Program-made: the position numbers and the translations under genes
From: Galdieria partita
Taxonomy: Eukaryota > Rhodophyta > Bangiophyceae > Galdieriales > Galdieriaceae
Assembly (NCBI GenBank): GCA_025991245.1
Contig: BQMJ01000064.1
Span: 109,333 to 173,332, forward strand
Reading direction: 5' to 3'
DNA length: 64,000 nucleotides
Shown here: positions 21,676 through 33,169 of the stretch, in pieces
How the letters are laid out: each line of letters begins with the position of its first letter
Numbering within the stretch: the first letter of the stretch is position 1
The notes under the pieces: generated by a model
Told to the model about the DNA's origin: nothing
Databases searched by the model: none
The model's input: the letters and a program-made list of their open reading frames with translations, nothing else

Positions 21676-23571
21676 ATGTTGTGGAATGACAATCACTATG
21701 AAGAGAAGACAAACAACCCAACAGATGAGGATATTCATACTCGTGTAGAACAGTTACGTCAACAGGCCAATGCAGCTGTTGGAGCCAAAAAGTAGGTGAA
21801 GATTGTGTCAAGGGATTGAATAGGAAATAATAGTCACCATATTGAAACTTTAGATACACACAAGCTTGTGAGTTGTATACTCAAGCTATCCAATTAGCTC
21901 CTTGTGCTATACTTTATGCCAATCGTGCTCTCGCTCGAACCAAAATGGAAGTAAGCTAAAGGATATTATTTCTCCAAGTGGGTCGTAGTGAACATGTTAT
22001 TTTGGATACATAGGAATATGGATATGCTTATATGGATGCTTGTAAAAGTATCGAATGGGATCCCAAATATCCTAAAGGCTATTATAGACGTGCAGTTGCC
22101 AATTTTGCACTTGGAAAGTATAAAGCTGCTTTGGAAGATTTTAAAAAGGTATTGCAGTTGGTGCCTCATGACGCCGATGCAATGGCTAAGAAAAAGGTCA
22201 AGTATTCATCGAAATATTCTTTTGTGTCTTTAGATATCGATATGAGATAATAGGAATGTGAAAGGAGAATTCGAGAACAAGCTTTTGCCAAAGCAATTGA
22301 TTCGGATGCTGTAAAGCCACTATCTCTGTTTGAAACTATGGATTACCATTCCATTGTAGTAGAAGATAGCTATCAAGGACCTCGATGGGAACAAGAAGAG
22401 AATATTTCAGAATCCTTTTGTTACGAATTGATTGAATATTTACGCAATCAAGGCAAACTTCATAAAAAGTATCTCATCAAGTTGTTGGTGTATGCCAAAC
22501 GATATTTTGGTAAGTCTATTGTTGGGTAAAGGAATAATCGTATTGGTTGATATGAAGAATAGACCAATTGGACAATATCGTAACTTATCAAGTAAAAGAG
22601 AGCGGAATTACCGTTTGTGGTGATACTCACGGACAATTTTATGATTTGTTGAATATTTTTCAACTCAATGGCTATCCATCCTGTGATAATCCTTATTTGT
22701 TCAATGGTAAGGCAATCTTTCACGCGTTGAAAATGGAGTTCATGGCTGTTATAAGGTGACTTTGTGGATCGAGGCTCTTTTAGTGTTGAAGTAATCGTCA
22801 CTTTATTGACTTTTGTTTGTTATGATCCTCTTTGTATGCTTCTTAATCGGGGCAATCATGAAAGCAAGAATATGAACAAGATTTATGGATTTGAAGGAGA
22901 AGTCAAAGCAAAATACAATGAAACCATTTATTCCTTATTTGCTGAGTTGTTTGAAAGTCTTCCTTTGGGACATTTATTGATAGGAAATGAAAAGGGGTAA
23001 GTGAATATGAACTTCTATTGGATAATATGTTATATGGATATGATGGGTTGAGAATGAGGAAACAAGTGTTGGTTATTCATGGAGGATTATTTAGTAGAGA
23101 TGGCGTCTTATTGGAGGATTTACAACGACTAGATAGACATCGAGAGCCTGACCAAGGTCTTATGGCCGAATTGTTATGGAGTGATCCTCAAAAGGTATAT
23201 CAAAGACTGTTTTGCATATAAAGAATAAAAGTCTATTGGGATAGGAATGGGGTTGGGGGATATCCAAAAGAGGAATTGGAGTATCTTTTGGACCGGATGT
23301 TACTCGTAGGTTTTTAGATGCCAATCAGATTGCCTTGTTAGTTAGGAGTCATGAAATGAAGGAAAAAGGTTATGAAGTAGAAGCAGAGAATAGACTTATT
23401 ACTGTCTTCTCTGCTCCCAACTATTGTGACCAAATGGGCAATCTCGGAGCTTATATTCGATTTTCTTCCACATTAGAACCTCAATTTTATACATTTGCAC
23501 AAGTTGCTCATCCCAATATTCCTCCTATGGCTTATGCATCCAGTGGTTTAGGTTCCATGGGATTAGTATAG
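21676..23571 (+). CDS. PPP5C: serine/threonine protein phosphatase 5 (TPR-PP5)
   Basis: About eight exons with introns of roughly 50-65 nt. Exons 1-3 (21676..21791, 21854..21950, 22014..22196) encode three TPR repeats ([57 protein letters not shown]), which in the family bind Hsp90. Later exons carry the PPP catalytic core: [19 protein letters not shown] (spliced), [40 protein letters not shown] and [15 protein letters not shown]. All metal-binding and catalytic motifs are present, so it should be active. The last 40 bases overlap the last exon of the convergent beta-galactosidase gene. Confidence 0.93.
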
Positions 23572-26178
23572 GGAATCTCCAACAAATCGATATATTCAAG
23601 TGTTCCTCCCCATTCTTCAAAGATAATCAATTCATTCACTGAATAGACCATCGACTTGTGAATAAAATAGAAACGTTGTGTTTCATCCGATTGGATTTCT
23701 CTTATCGGAGAAGATGAAGAAGAATCGACACAAGATACGGGTATCAGCCAATAACGACCCAAATCTTGCTTATTCCACCAAATGCGGCCTTTCCATAATC
23801 CTTTGCAATCCAGTAATAAACCACTGTGCTGTTCCTATCCGTTATCAGATGAATATGCTCTCTTCCATCCATATAGATAATATACCTTGTCAGTGAACAA
23901 TGAAATGGTAGCTCGATACCAACGAGGTCCTATCATATCTCTTTCAATAACTGAAACATTCAAAGTGTTCTGATTGTGATGACTTTCATGAAAAGGTGGC
24001 TGCATCCATAAGGGAATGAATTGAAAAGTACTTGAAAGTTGTAAAGGAATAGTATAATCACTATCCTTTCCACGTACTTTCCATACTATTTTGGGTATTC
24101 CAAAGAGACCTTTTCTTTCGTCTTTCATATTCCATCCACGATCAAGTTGCCAATCTCCTTTAATCATTCCCAAAGAAGAAACTAGAAATGAAATACAAAA
24201 TACAGAATCCTTCAAAGTCTCTGAATGTGTAAACTCCATATGTTGATGAAAGCCTAACTGAGGATAGGCACTCGTCTCATTCCAGTCATTGGGAAATCGT
24301 TCCTCTGATAAGGGCAACGGTGAACTTGTCTTATAAACGCCATTGATATACACTTGAACATAATCTGCAGCTTCCAAATCCACTTGTCCTCCAATCCATT
24401 CTAAAGCTTCATCTCTAGTCCATTCTTCTATTTGAGGACCGAGTTGATAATGAGCAATATACCATGCATAATCAGTAGCTATTCCTGTATACTGCAACAT
24501 CTCTACAGGAACTTGACTTTCTATTCTCGTTGTTGTAGATAAATGAGAAGCTGAATTCGTTACACATGTGGTTGGTATCTCTTCCTTATAACATTGCCAA
24601 CTCCACTCTACCGCTTTTAAAGATATCGGCTCCAACTTTGTCTGAACAAACTCATCATCTACCCACAAATCATCACTATTCAATATCAGATAATGATGAC
24701 CAACCATCATTTGTACAGATAAAGGAGCCAAACAATATATTTGGTCATTCCATTGTACTCTTTTGGTTGATGTTGGATGATCATTACAAAGAAATACACA
24801 ACTGGAATCATCCTTTTCCCAAATATATATCCAAACATAATTATTCTCATAGGAATGTGCAATAGGAGCTTCTAGACTCAATGCTAATGAAGCAAAATGT
24901 CGTTCAAGTTGTCGATGAATGTATTGTAAACCAAAATACTTTTCGGTCCTTCTACCATATTCATCTATTGGAGCATCATAATCATAACTGGTTGTCTGTA
25001 GATACATTGCCAATTGTTCATAGTTGGTACCACCATAAAACATGTAATAATTGATTCCTTTTCCACCTTGAGCGAAAAACCTCAGGACTGCATAAAACAA
25101 ATCCTAGAAAGGTTCGAATATTGCCCAACTGCACATGATGATAAAAGAAACTTACTTTGCAGGGTCGAATATGATGGCCACTACCCCAAACATCATACCT
25201 AAATAGACCTCTAAAATGAATATTTCACTCTCAAGCCTTCAATTCTCACCATCCTGTCCAACATTCCGTCCAAATAGCAGGTTGATTAGGATACTCTCGA
25301 TGATGATTTTCTATTTCTCGATGACCATAAAAGTCATTGATAGTCTCAAGCACATTCTATTCATATTGTTTCAATCAAATAGATAGATGTGTGCTATCCA
25401 TATTCACCTCAATACTTCCTTTGCACATAAACAAAGGTACCGGTAGCCGCAAATCTTTCAAAACAATACATTCAAATAGAATCTGACAAAAAGCTGGAAA
25501 ATGATACCTTTTGCCAATTCAGAACACCATTTGAGATAATTACGTCCAGCTTCTCCATAATTGTTTCCAATCAATTTGTACTCATTCTCCAACTGAACCA
25601 TTATGATGGGACCTCCTTGACTGTAAAAACAACGATTATTATTCAATTGCTCCACCAGAAAACGAACCCAACGACTCGATTCCCTTTGGAAAGGTTCATT
25701 TTGGGTGCGAAACTCTATTCCTAATCCACAAAAGGGTCATATCTGTATGTTTTCTTCCATTTTCAGTTTGTTTTTACCAGCAATGTCTCTCAACCAATGC
25801 GGAAATCCTCCATAATGAGTCTCTGCACATATATAAGGTCCTATACGTAATAAAGCATATAGCCCGGCTTGGGCAATAGTTTGAATAAAACCAAAAAGAT
25901 CCAAACGTCCCGAAAAGTCATATACTCCTTTTTCCTTTTCGTGTTGATTCCAAAAAACATCTATCAATGAAATTATTCAGATCACTCCTACCAAGACGAA
26001 AGGATTACTTGCAAGTTTCGATACAGTTTACACCAGCTTCCTTTGCCAACTGAATCAACTTTTGCCAATCGCCAGGTTGACAACGAGGATAATGAATACT
26101 TGCACTAAATAGCAAAACACGTTGAGAACCAATAATCAACCCTTTGCGGTCATAGTTAACTACAAGGTTGGACGTCAT
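23532..26178 (-). CDS. beta-galactosidase, glycoside hydrolase family 35
   Basis: Eight exons (26013..26178, 25778..25960, 25508..25720, 25408..25454, 25250..25356, 25156..25198, 23886..25103, 23532..23834) give 759 residues. GH35 landmarks in order: [56 protein letters not shown], acid/base Glu in [14 protein letters not shown], nucleophile Glu in [21 protein letters not shown], and C-terminal [15 protein letters not shown]. It should release terminal beta-galactose. No clear signal peptide is seen. The first intron starts with GC rather than GT. The start ATG overlaps the NEDD1 stop (ATGA) and the last exon overlaps the PP5 3' end. Confidence 0.93.
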
Positions 26179-28173
26179 TTTGTCAAAGATGAGGGAAATA
26201 GAATTCGATCTTGTTGAGCTCTGTGTTCTAACAATTCAATTTGCTTCATCAATTTTTGTAAAAGCTGTTCCAAGTCCTGAATGCGATTCTTGAATGTATG
26301 CGCACTTCAATATATACGGAAATGATAAAAATAACCAACTTACTTGTTGCTCTTCAAAATTGCGAATCACATCAATATGCAGATTTTGTATATGCTGCTT
26401 GATTTCTCTATTATTCGCATATTGAATATCTTCTATAGACTCTAACAAACCCGAATAGATATTACGAGTGGCTAGATCTTTGCTTTGATTCTCTAATTGC
26501 TCACAACGAGGTTGATAGGAGAGAGATGGCGAATCTTGTAGCAGACATTGAAAAGGATTTAGGTAGGAAGCAGAATTTCGAATTTCATTCTGTGTACGAT
26601 CAGCAATTTGGCCAACTTTTTCGTCAACTTGTTGTTGAGAAGACGATGCAGCCAATATAGGAGTTTCATCCCATGAAGTAGAAAATGGTCGTGAAAAGTT
26701 TCCTTTGGTTGGCAAATATTCACTATCCGCTTCTTCTTCCAAGTCGGTTCTTTGAAAGTGCTGCTCCTCTCGTTTCTGCGTACTCGTGCTTCCAGAATGA
26801 ATGGCTATCATGGATTCTGAAAGGTGATTCCTTGAACATTCCAATGACTTGCCATTTTCTAAAGAGCCAAGTTGTCGTGATTCATTATACAGTAGCGAAT
26901 CGTCCAATAGCAACTTGTCCGTCCAACCAGAATCTCCTTCAATTGTACGATGAGACTGGAAAGAATGCTGATTATCATCGATTCTATTAGACACATAGTC
27001 AACGTTTTCCTTTTCCTCATCAACCATTTCTGACTTGCACAAAGTAGATGTGGATGAAATCCTAATATTATCCTTTTCATTTCGCAATATTCCCCTTTCG
27101 AATAACGCTTTGTCCAGAGTAACAATCGACTGAATGACTTGGCTAGTTGCAATAGACGACCTTTCTTCAATTCCACCCCTTAAGTCAAAGAGACTCAATC
27201 GACCTTGTTGAAAGCTAATAATTAAATGCGAACCCGAATTCATGAATTGCAAACATTCACAAAAGTCATTCAACGAAAACGTTCGAATCCTTTTCTTTTT
27301 CTTTTCTATATCAAAGAAACATAGGCGCTTATCCAAACCAACAGAACATAAGAGACAAGAATTGGTAGGAGAAAAAGCGATCAACGATACTGGAGAAAGA
27401 TGCACTGATGAAAACTGAATATTTACAAACCTTTCGGTAGATTTTACATTGACAACAGTCAGAGATCCATCGTCACCTGCGACAGCTAATAAAGAGTGGT
27501 TCAAAGGTGAAAATGATAAGTTGGTAACTCCAAAATCAAATGGCTCCAACGTTCTATCAACCATTTCTTCATCTTCTTGAGATACTATTGCAATTCGGTG
27601 TTCATCAAGTTGCACCGCGAGAAAGTCATCCTTGGAAGCGGCCATGCGGATAATTGGATTGGAGAAAGTCAAAGTTCTCAGTTGCTTTTCACCAGCCAAT
27701 TGAAATATCTTAAGCTGTCCATTTTTCGTTCCTAATAAGAATCACGCATGTCAGGACATATTAGAAATAAGATTGGTCATACCAATGCAAAGGAGTTCGT
27801 CGTGTTGTAGAAAACAAAGACTAGTGATGTCATAGGCTTGTACTTTGCGAATCGGCCATATAATATGACCTTTGGCAACATCAACAACGTACAATTCATG
27901 TTGCAGTGTAACACAAGCTAGTCTTGATGGTATCTCTTGTCCCCACGCACTTTGTTGTATAGCTTTGTTGAATTGGCTTTGTTTTCTCCAGTCGTCGGAA
28001 GCAAGAAACCAGTGTTGTTCTACTTTTTGTATTGGGCATTGTTGTATTTGCCAATCAAAGGTATTCAGTTGCCAAAACGAAATGCCTTGTTTACTTATCG
28101 CACATAACATAGCCACATCGCCATTCATTTCCCTTTTGAAATTCTTTGAAAGAAAAAAGGCAATTGGCGCCAT
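26175..28173 (-). CDS. NEDD1: NEDD1-like WD40 protein (gamma-tubulin complex adaptor)
   Basis: Three exons (27783..28173, 26344..27731, 26175..26288) give 630 residues. The N-terminal half contains WD40-like repeats, for example VTNLSFSPLNHSLLAVAGDD and PVSLIAFSPTNSCLLCSVGL. A long serine-rich linker follows, then a C-terminal helix with NREIKQHIQNLHIDVIRNF that continues across the last intron into LEQLLQKLMKQIELLEHRA. A WD40 half plus this helical tail is the NEDD1 layout; NEDD1 recruits the gamma-tubulin ring complex to nucleate microtubules. The start may be 28173 or 28128; the first is 17 bp from the SDE2 ATG. Other WD40 proteins remain possible. Confidence 0.75.
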
Positions 28174-28190
28174 TTTTGGTAATCCACAAA

Positions 28191-28979
28191 ATGAGTGTTG
28201 GGGGGATTCAGTTGTTGATTGGAGAACTTCCAGGTTTAGGTACTTTGAATGTTTATTTATCTTCTCAAGATACCGTTCGCGACTTGGAAAAAGTGATATG
28301 GAAAAGGCTAGGTTATAGTTGGCCTCTAATATTTCTATATGGAGGGAAAATAGTTGCAGCTGAGGAAAGACTGACTCGATTTGTTGATGGTTCCTTTCTC
28401 CAAGCAAGACCTTTAGGTGTTTTAAAGGGAGGTAAAGGTGGATTCGGGACACTCTTGAGAGGACAAGCAGCTTTTCGTAAAAAGTCTCAGAATGTTTCCG
28501 CTTGTAGAGATTTAGAAGGTCGTCGACTTCGTGACGTGGAAGCGGAAAAGAGACTTACAAAGTGGTATGAGGAAAGAGAACAAGGCAAAAATCAGGTGAA
28601 CAACAACAATCCACAGCAAGCAAGACGAAACGAAGAAAAGGAACAAACCAAAAGGCAACACGAAGAGATAAAGGCACAAGTTGGCAATACCTGTAGAACA
28701 GTGGAAGCGAACACCGAAAGTGCTGTTAGCAAAGGTCTTGCAGTGGCAACGAAACGCAAACGAAGCTTTTCAGAGTCTGGAGAGAAGAAAATACGGGACC
28801 AGTCTAAAAGGCGATGGATATTTCCAACGTTGGAAGACTCTGGGGAAGAAGATGACAATGATAGTGAGTCTTCAACTTGTGCACAAGGGAGTCAAACAAA
28901 CTCTTTGGTTACAAGTTCTGTATCGGAAAGTGACAACTTGTTATCTCCACTTGTACCCATAGCAAATATTTCGGGATAG
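28191..28979 (+). CDS. SDE2: SDE2-like ubiquitin-fold splicing/genome-stability factor
   Basis: Single exon, 262 residues. The N-terminal ubiquitin-like fold (about residues 1-80) ends in GVLKGGKGGFGTLLRGQ; this GGKGG site is where SDE2 family precursors are cut after the di-glycine to release the active C-terminal part. It is followed by NVSACRDLEGRRLRDVEAEK, the conserved SDE2 helical domain, and then a basic, glutamate/lysine-rich coil and an acidic serine tail with nuclear-localisation-like KRKRSF. SDE2 acts in intron splicing and replication-stress control. It is divergent from NEDD1. Confidence 0.9.
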   Translation: MSVGGIQLLIGELPGLGTLNVYLSSQDTVRDLEKVIWKRLGYSWPLIFLYGGKIVAAEERLTRFVDGSFLQARPLGVLKGGKGGFGTLLRGQAAFRKKSQNVSACRDLEGRRLRDVEAEKRLTKWYEEREQGKNQVNNNNPQQARRNEEKEQTKRQHEEIKAQVGNTCRTVEANTESAVSKGLAVATKRKRSFSESGEKKIRDQSKRRWIFPTLEDSGEEDDNDSESSTCAQGSQTNSLVTSSVSESDNLLSPLVPIANISG

Positions 28980-29080
28980 AATCAGCCAATAAATGGCATA
29001 TCTATATTTGCTCAATACTTTTGATTTTTGTGAAATAGCGATTATTGTTGATTGTGGGATTGTATGTGACTTGTAGTGAT

Positions 29081-29332
29081 ATGAGTTCGAAGAGTTCAGA
29101 ATCATTACAAGAGGAACCTGATGTAGAAGATATGATTGATAGTTCTGTGTATGTTGTATTCTTTATTCAATACGTAAAACAACTAACAATAGAGAACAGT
29201 TGTGCGCAGGTTTATCGCAAACTAGAAGATTGTCTTGCTGACAATAACCGTAACTGGTCAGCTTGCCAAGAACAAGTCAAAGCACTCAAGGAATGTTATA
29301 AAATGGCAGCGTTAACAAAAGTACACAAGTAA
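29081..29332 (+). CDS. small twin-CX9C (CHCH) protein, COA4-like
   Basis: Two exons, 29081..29148 and 29200..29332, give 66 residues. The C-terminal part has CAQVYRKLEDC and CQEQVKALKEC, two pairs of cysteines each nine residues apart, the twin CX9C motif of proteins imported into the mitochondrial intermembrane space by Mia40. The pattern DCLADNNRNWSAC fits cytochrome c oxidase assembly factor 4 (COA4/CMC3). The short acidic N-terminus (EEPDVEDMIDSS) is also typical. The 51-nt intron is needed to reach the first cysteine. Confidence 0.75.
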   Translation: MSSKSSESLQEEPDVEDMIDSSVYVVFFIQYVKQLTIENSCAQVYRKLEDCLADNNRNWSACQEQVKALKECYKMAALTKVHK

Positions 29333-29592
29333 AGAGTGTTTGGACTTCTTTCAATGGAAGTATAATTGGTTTAAGATACTCGAAACAAGTTTATAAAATA
29401 TAGGCTATTGTTTGTTGTAGATACAAACTAAGAAATTCAATGGACCCATGTATTACTATCAAAAGTATCAACACTTGCTATGATTGTTGAAGCCAACTAC
29501 TCCGCTTATATGAAGGAAATTGTTTAGATACAAAATAACTAGTCAGAATCCTTTAAAGTTGTTGGGTTTTCGGGGTTCCTATTGTCAAAACT

Positions 29593-30045
29593 TTAGTTAA
29601 GCGCAATGGAAACTTGGAGACTTACTACTCCGGTATATATTGCGTATATTATGACACTTGCAATAACCAATACCAAACCTGCCACTACAAAAGCAGGACC
29701 ATGAGGAGCATCCCATTCAGTACTTTCCTTTAAACCCATTCTTAGAGCTCTTCTTCTTCTATAATAATTGTATAATCCATACAATACAAAACTCAGAGCT
29801 ATCAACCAACAAAATATAACCAATAATAACTTGTAAGGGTCTCGTGACTCTGAGAAGAATGCCAAAATAAATGTACCCATAGCACCAATATGGAACCCTG
29901 TGAATAGCCACTTGAAGAAAGTTCTTTCATTTGCCATATGTGTTTTGAGATCATCATCTTTCTTCTTCTTTCCTGATTCTTCCTTTTTCCCTGCTTTCCC
30001 TTTTTTGGTTTCTTCACTAGTCATAATAGTAGGGTTGGTTTCCAT
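29593..30045 (-). CDS. VTC1-like DUF202 three-helix membrane protein
   Basis: Intronless, 150 residues from the ATG at 30045 (another ATG at 30024). A lysine-rich cytosolic start (KKGKAGKKEESGKKKKDDD) precedes MANERTFFKWLFTGFHIGAM, the DUF202/VTC signature, and then three membrane spans, including LLLVIFCWLIALSFVLYGLY and AFVVAGLVLVIASVIIYAIY. Relatives are VTC1 subunits of the vacuolar polyphosphate polymerase complex, with the DUF202 domain forming its channel. No VTC4 catalytic gene is near it here. Confidence 0.78.
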   Translation of the reverse strand: METNPTIMTSEETKKGKAGKKEESGKKKKDDDLKTHMANERTFFKWLFTGFHIGAMGTFILAFFSESRDPYKLLLVIFCWLIALSFVLYGLYNYYRRRRALRMGLKESTEWDAPHGPAFVVAGLVLVIASVIIYAIYTGVVSLQVSIALN

Positions 30046-30243
30046 CCATATAGCTCCTAACAAAACTTAACAACACATAAGGTATAACCCATAATCAATC
30101 TAACCATTTTCAATATCCGAATTACTACGAGGACTTCTGGTGCCTAATAATAACGTTTGTTCCTCTGATGACTGCATTGGTTTCACTCTATTGTGGTTGC
30201 CAATGTTTGGAATAAGAATGGACAATTCCTGTTGATAGATATT

Positions 30244-31357
30244 ATGTCGGAAGAAGAAAGCAATTCCACTCCTCAAGTAACTACAACAACTGAAGAAGAA
30301 ACGACAAAGAGCTTACAACAAGAAAATAATAATAACAACTCGCAAGACTCCACAAACCTTGATGTAGAAACCAAGTCGCAACTCATCAAAGCTTTTGCTG
30401 ATGTAACCAAAGTTTCTTCTTCTCAAGTACTGCCTTGGTTGTTCTTCTACTGAAACTTCCATTGAACTATTTCTTCTTCTTATTAGGCTGAAGAATATCT
30501 TCAAAACGCCAATTGGGATTTACAAGTAGCAGTACGTAGATACTTTGACCACAACGATACCACACTAGGAGAGACTTCTACTGCCGATAGTATTGCTTCA
30601 CATATTGCGGAAATAAGAAAGAAAGCAAGCGAACTTTCCGTTATTGCTCAACAAAAGGCCAAGGAGAATCTGGGTTTTGTTGGACAAGGTGTTTCCAAAG
30701 GTTGGGGTACTTTGAACCGATTGTTGGACAATGTATTTCATATGAAAGAAGAAGAAGAAGAAGAACAAGATATACATAAACGTTTTGCTCATATGTCGGC
30801 ACAAGATTGGGAGTTACAGTTTGAAAAGGCCTTTCCTAGTTGGGCCAAAGATCATAGTCTTATAGACGCTTTTCCTTGTTCGTTGATGCAACGGTAGCCT
30901 ATATACAAACATATATTTATATTCTGTATTGTGTACTGACTAGTTTCTAGTTATCGCTGTGTGGATAATGAAGCTACTGAAGAACAGATAATTGAGTTTC
31001 CTGGTGTATTGTTTGTGACTGTGGACAGAGTAGCGTTTCAGTCAAGTCACGACCAAATCCAGTTGGAACAATTGGAGGTAATCATAAGAAGAATGTTGAT
31101 AGAATGTTTCTTGATGATTCTCTTTTGTGTGTATACAGGTTGTTATAGGATTGGATGAAATATCGAGAATACAAAAAGGAAAGGAAGGAAGAATAAGACT
31201 CGTCACCAAAAATCAAACTTCTTTTATATTTTCTCGTTTCAAAGACCAAGTTGAGTTTGAAAGTGCACTTGGCATATTAGAACAGATTTGGGAATCTTCG
31301 CATACAAAAGAAACAACAAAGAACGTCGTATCCACTGAGAATTCTACCAATGAATAA
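30244..31357 (+). CDS. UBA-like plus GRAM-domain protein
   Basis: Four exons (30244..30426, 30487..30893, 30951..31077, 31139..31357) give 311 residues. A serine/threonine/asparagine-rich start leads into a UBA-like helix bundle split by the first intron (LIKAFADVTKVSSSQ then AEEYLQNANWDLQVAVRRYF), the form found at the N-terminus of p47/UBX proteins. The C-terminal half (FPGVLFVTVDRVAFQSS, VVIGLDEISRIQKG, TSFIFSRFKDQVEFESALGI) reads as a GRAM/PH-like domain, which binds membrane lipids. This suggests a ubiquitin- or membrane-linked adaptor. The exact function is not known to me. Confidence 0.72.
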
Positions 31358-31625
31358 TAATAACAGTTGCAAGTTATATTCCGTTTTATTTGAACTAGTC
31401 AATTGGTTTATATAAAGAAAATGATTTTGTTATTCAATAGACGAAGAACATTGTCCATACGAATCGCTGTCCCAAAGTTGCTTTGGGTGCTTTGATGAAA
31501 GTGTCCAAACGACAATTGAGGCATTGGAGGATTTTCAGCTTTGAATCCAAAAGGAGTCTCAAACAGCTATAAAGCTCTCTTGTCAACCAAGATATTTGTT
31601 GAATCATTGTGGATACCGTTGTAGT

Positions 31626-32869
31626 ATGGCAACAGTAGATAAAACTATTCCAGACCACTTTCGTGGTATATTATGTCGAGGAATCAAAAACTATACGGTG
31701 GAGGAAGAAATTGCTGCAAGGGATACTCTGTTTGAGGGTCGTCCAAAGGAAGAACTGTTACCTGGAGAAGTGTTGATACGTGTTACTCGCTGTGGAATTT
31801 GTGCAGGAGATGCTAAAGTAAGCTAATCGAGAGGTTTAACTGAGTACTTGATAACTTTTCTAGTGCTGGAGTGGTGCTCCCATGTTTTGGGGTGACGAAA
31901 TCAGAAAGCCTTATGTAGAAACTCCAGTAATACCAGGTCATGAGTTTGTTGGAGAAGTCATTGCAATAGGTAATAAGGAAGAGAAAAGTCAAGTCCAAGT
32001 GGGAGATCAAGTGACTGCTGAACAAATTGTGGCTTGTGGCAAATGTTTGTATTGTCGCAAAGGTCTTCGTTGGTTATGTGCTCCTCATGATATATTTGGT
32101 TTTCATCGTTGTGTACACGGTGGTATGGGACAAGTAAGTTGTGTATATATATATCGATGTTTATTCAGTGATAATTGTTCCACAAATACTTTTCTAGTAT
32201 ATGAGGTTTCCACAAAATAGTATTATTTACAATATTCCTAAAAGAGTTTCCCCTTCAGAGGCAGTATATGTGGAACCACTAAGTTGTGGCGTTCATGGAG
32301 CTCACAGAGGTCGTATTGAATTGGGTGATACTGTAGTCGTAAGTGGTTGTGGTCCGATTGGCTTAGGAATGGTTGCAGCTGCCAAATTAGCTGGTCCAGG
32401 CCGTCTTATTGCTTTGGACTGCATGGACTCTAGGTTGGATATTGCTCGAGAATGTGGAGCGGATATTGTATTGAATCCTCTCAAGAGCAACGTTGTAAAA
32501 GATATTCAGGAATTGACAGATGGATATGGATGCGACGTATATTTAGAAGCTACTGGAAATCCCAAAAGTGTGGAACAAGGCCTCTATATGATACGTAAAA
32601 ATGGAAGATTTGTGGAGTTTAGTGTGTTCAAAGATAAGACGTCTGTTGATTGGACTATTATTGGAGATACGAAAGAGTTGGATATTATGGGAGCACATTG
32701 TAGTGGAGACAACGGATATAAAGTAGCTATTGATATGATTCTTCGTCGGCAGATTCCTGTTGAACGTATTGTTACTCATGAGTTGAGTTTAGATAATATT
32801 ATTCAAGGTATTCAATACGTTAACGAGGGAAAGGACTCCATCAAAGTGGCAGTAGACCCAACGAAATAA
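31626..32869 (+). CDS. zinc-dependent medium-chain dehydrogenase (polyol/butanediol type)
   Basis: Three exons (31626..31817, 31864..32133, 32198..32869) give 377 residues. Catalytic zinc ligands are in RCGICAGDAKCW and IPGHEFVGEV; structural zinc cysteines are in VACGKCLYCRKGLRWLC; the NAD-binding Rossmann turn is VVSGCGPIGLGM followed by ALDCMDSRLDIA, whose aspartate suggests NAD(H). The closest subfamilies are sorbitol/xylitol, L-threonine and butanediol dehydrogenases; the substrate cannot be set from sequence alone. Its neighbour is a sugar-transporter MFS gene, consistent with heterotrophic growth on polyols. Confidence 0.88.
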
Positions 32870-33169
32870 GTTTTTATTCAATAAATTCCAAATATGTTGT
32901 GTGGAAGTAGTCATAGTAATAGAGAGACTATGACATGGCGACATGCATTATGACGATGGAGTTGTGATTCTGCTCTGAAAAGAGAAACACTCAAGTCCAA
33001 ATGACAAAGTCCATCTAAATAGAGAGTGGCCATTGTCTAGAGGACATAATGAACGAGAGAAGCATAGAACAGTCCAAACAAATGTCTTGTCCATGGAATT
33101 AGGTATCATCCCATTGTCTTAAAAGACAAAGAGAGAAGATTGGAATTGTGAATTTTTGTGTTTGTTCCT
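32870..33169. other. intergenic spacer
   Basis: About 300 bp between the dehydrogenase stop and the transporter ATG. I see no ORF, RNA gene or repeat. It must hold the 3' end of one transcript and the promoter of the next; it is long for this otherwise tightly packed part of the window. Confidence 0.6.
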
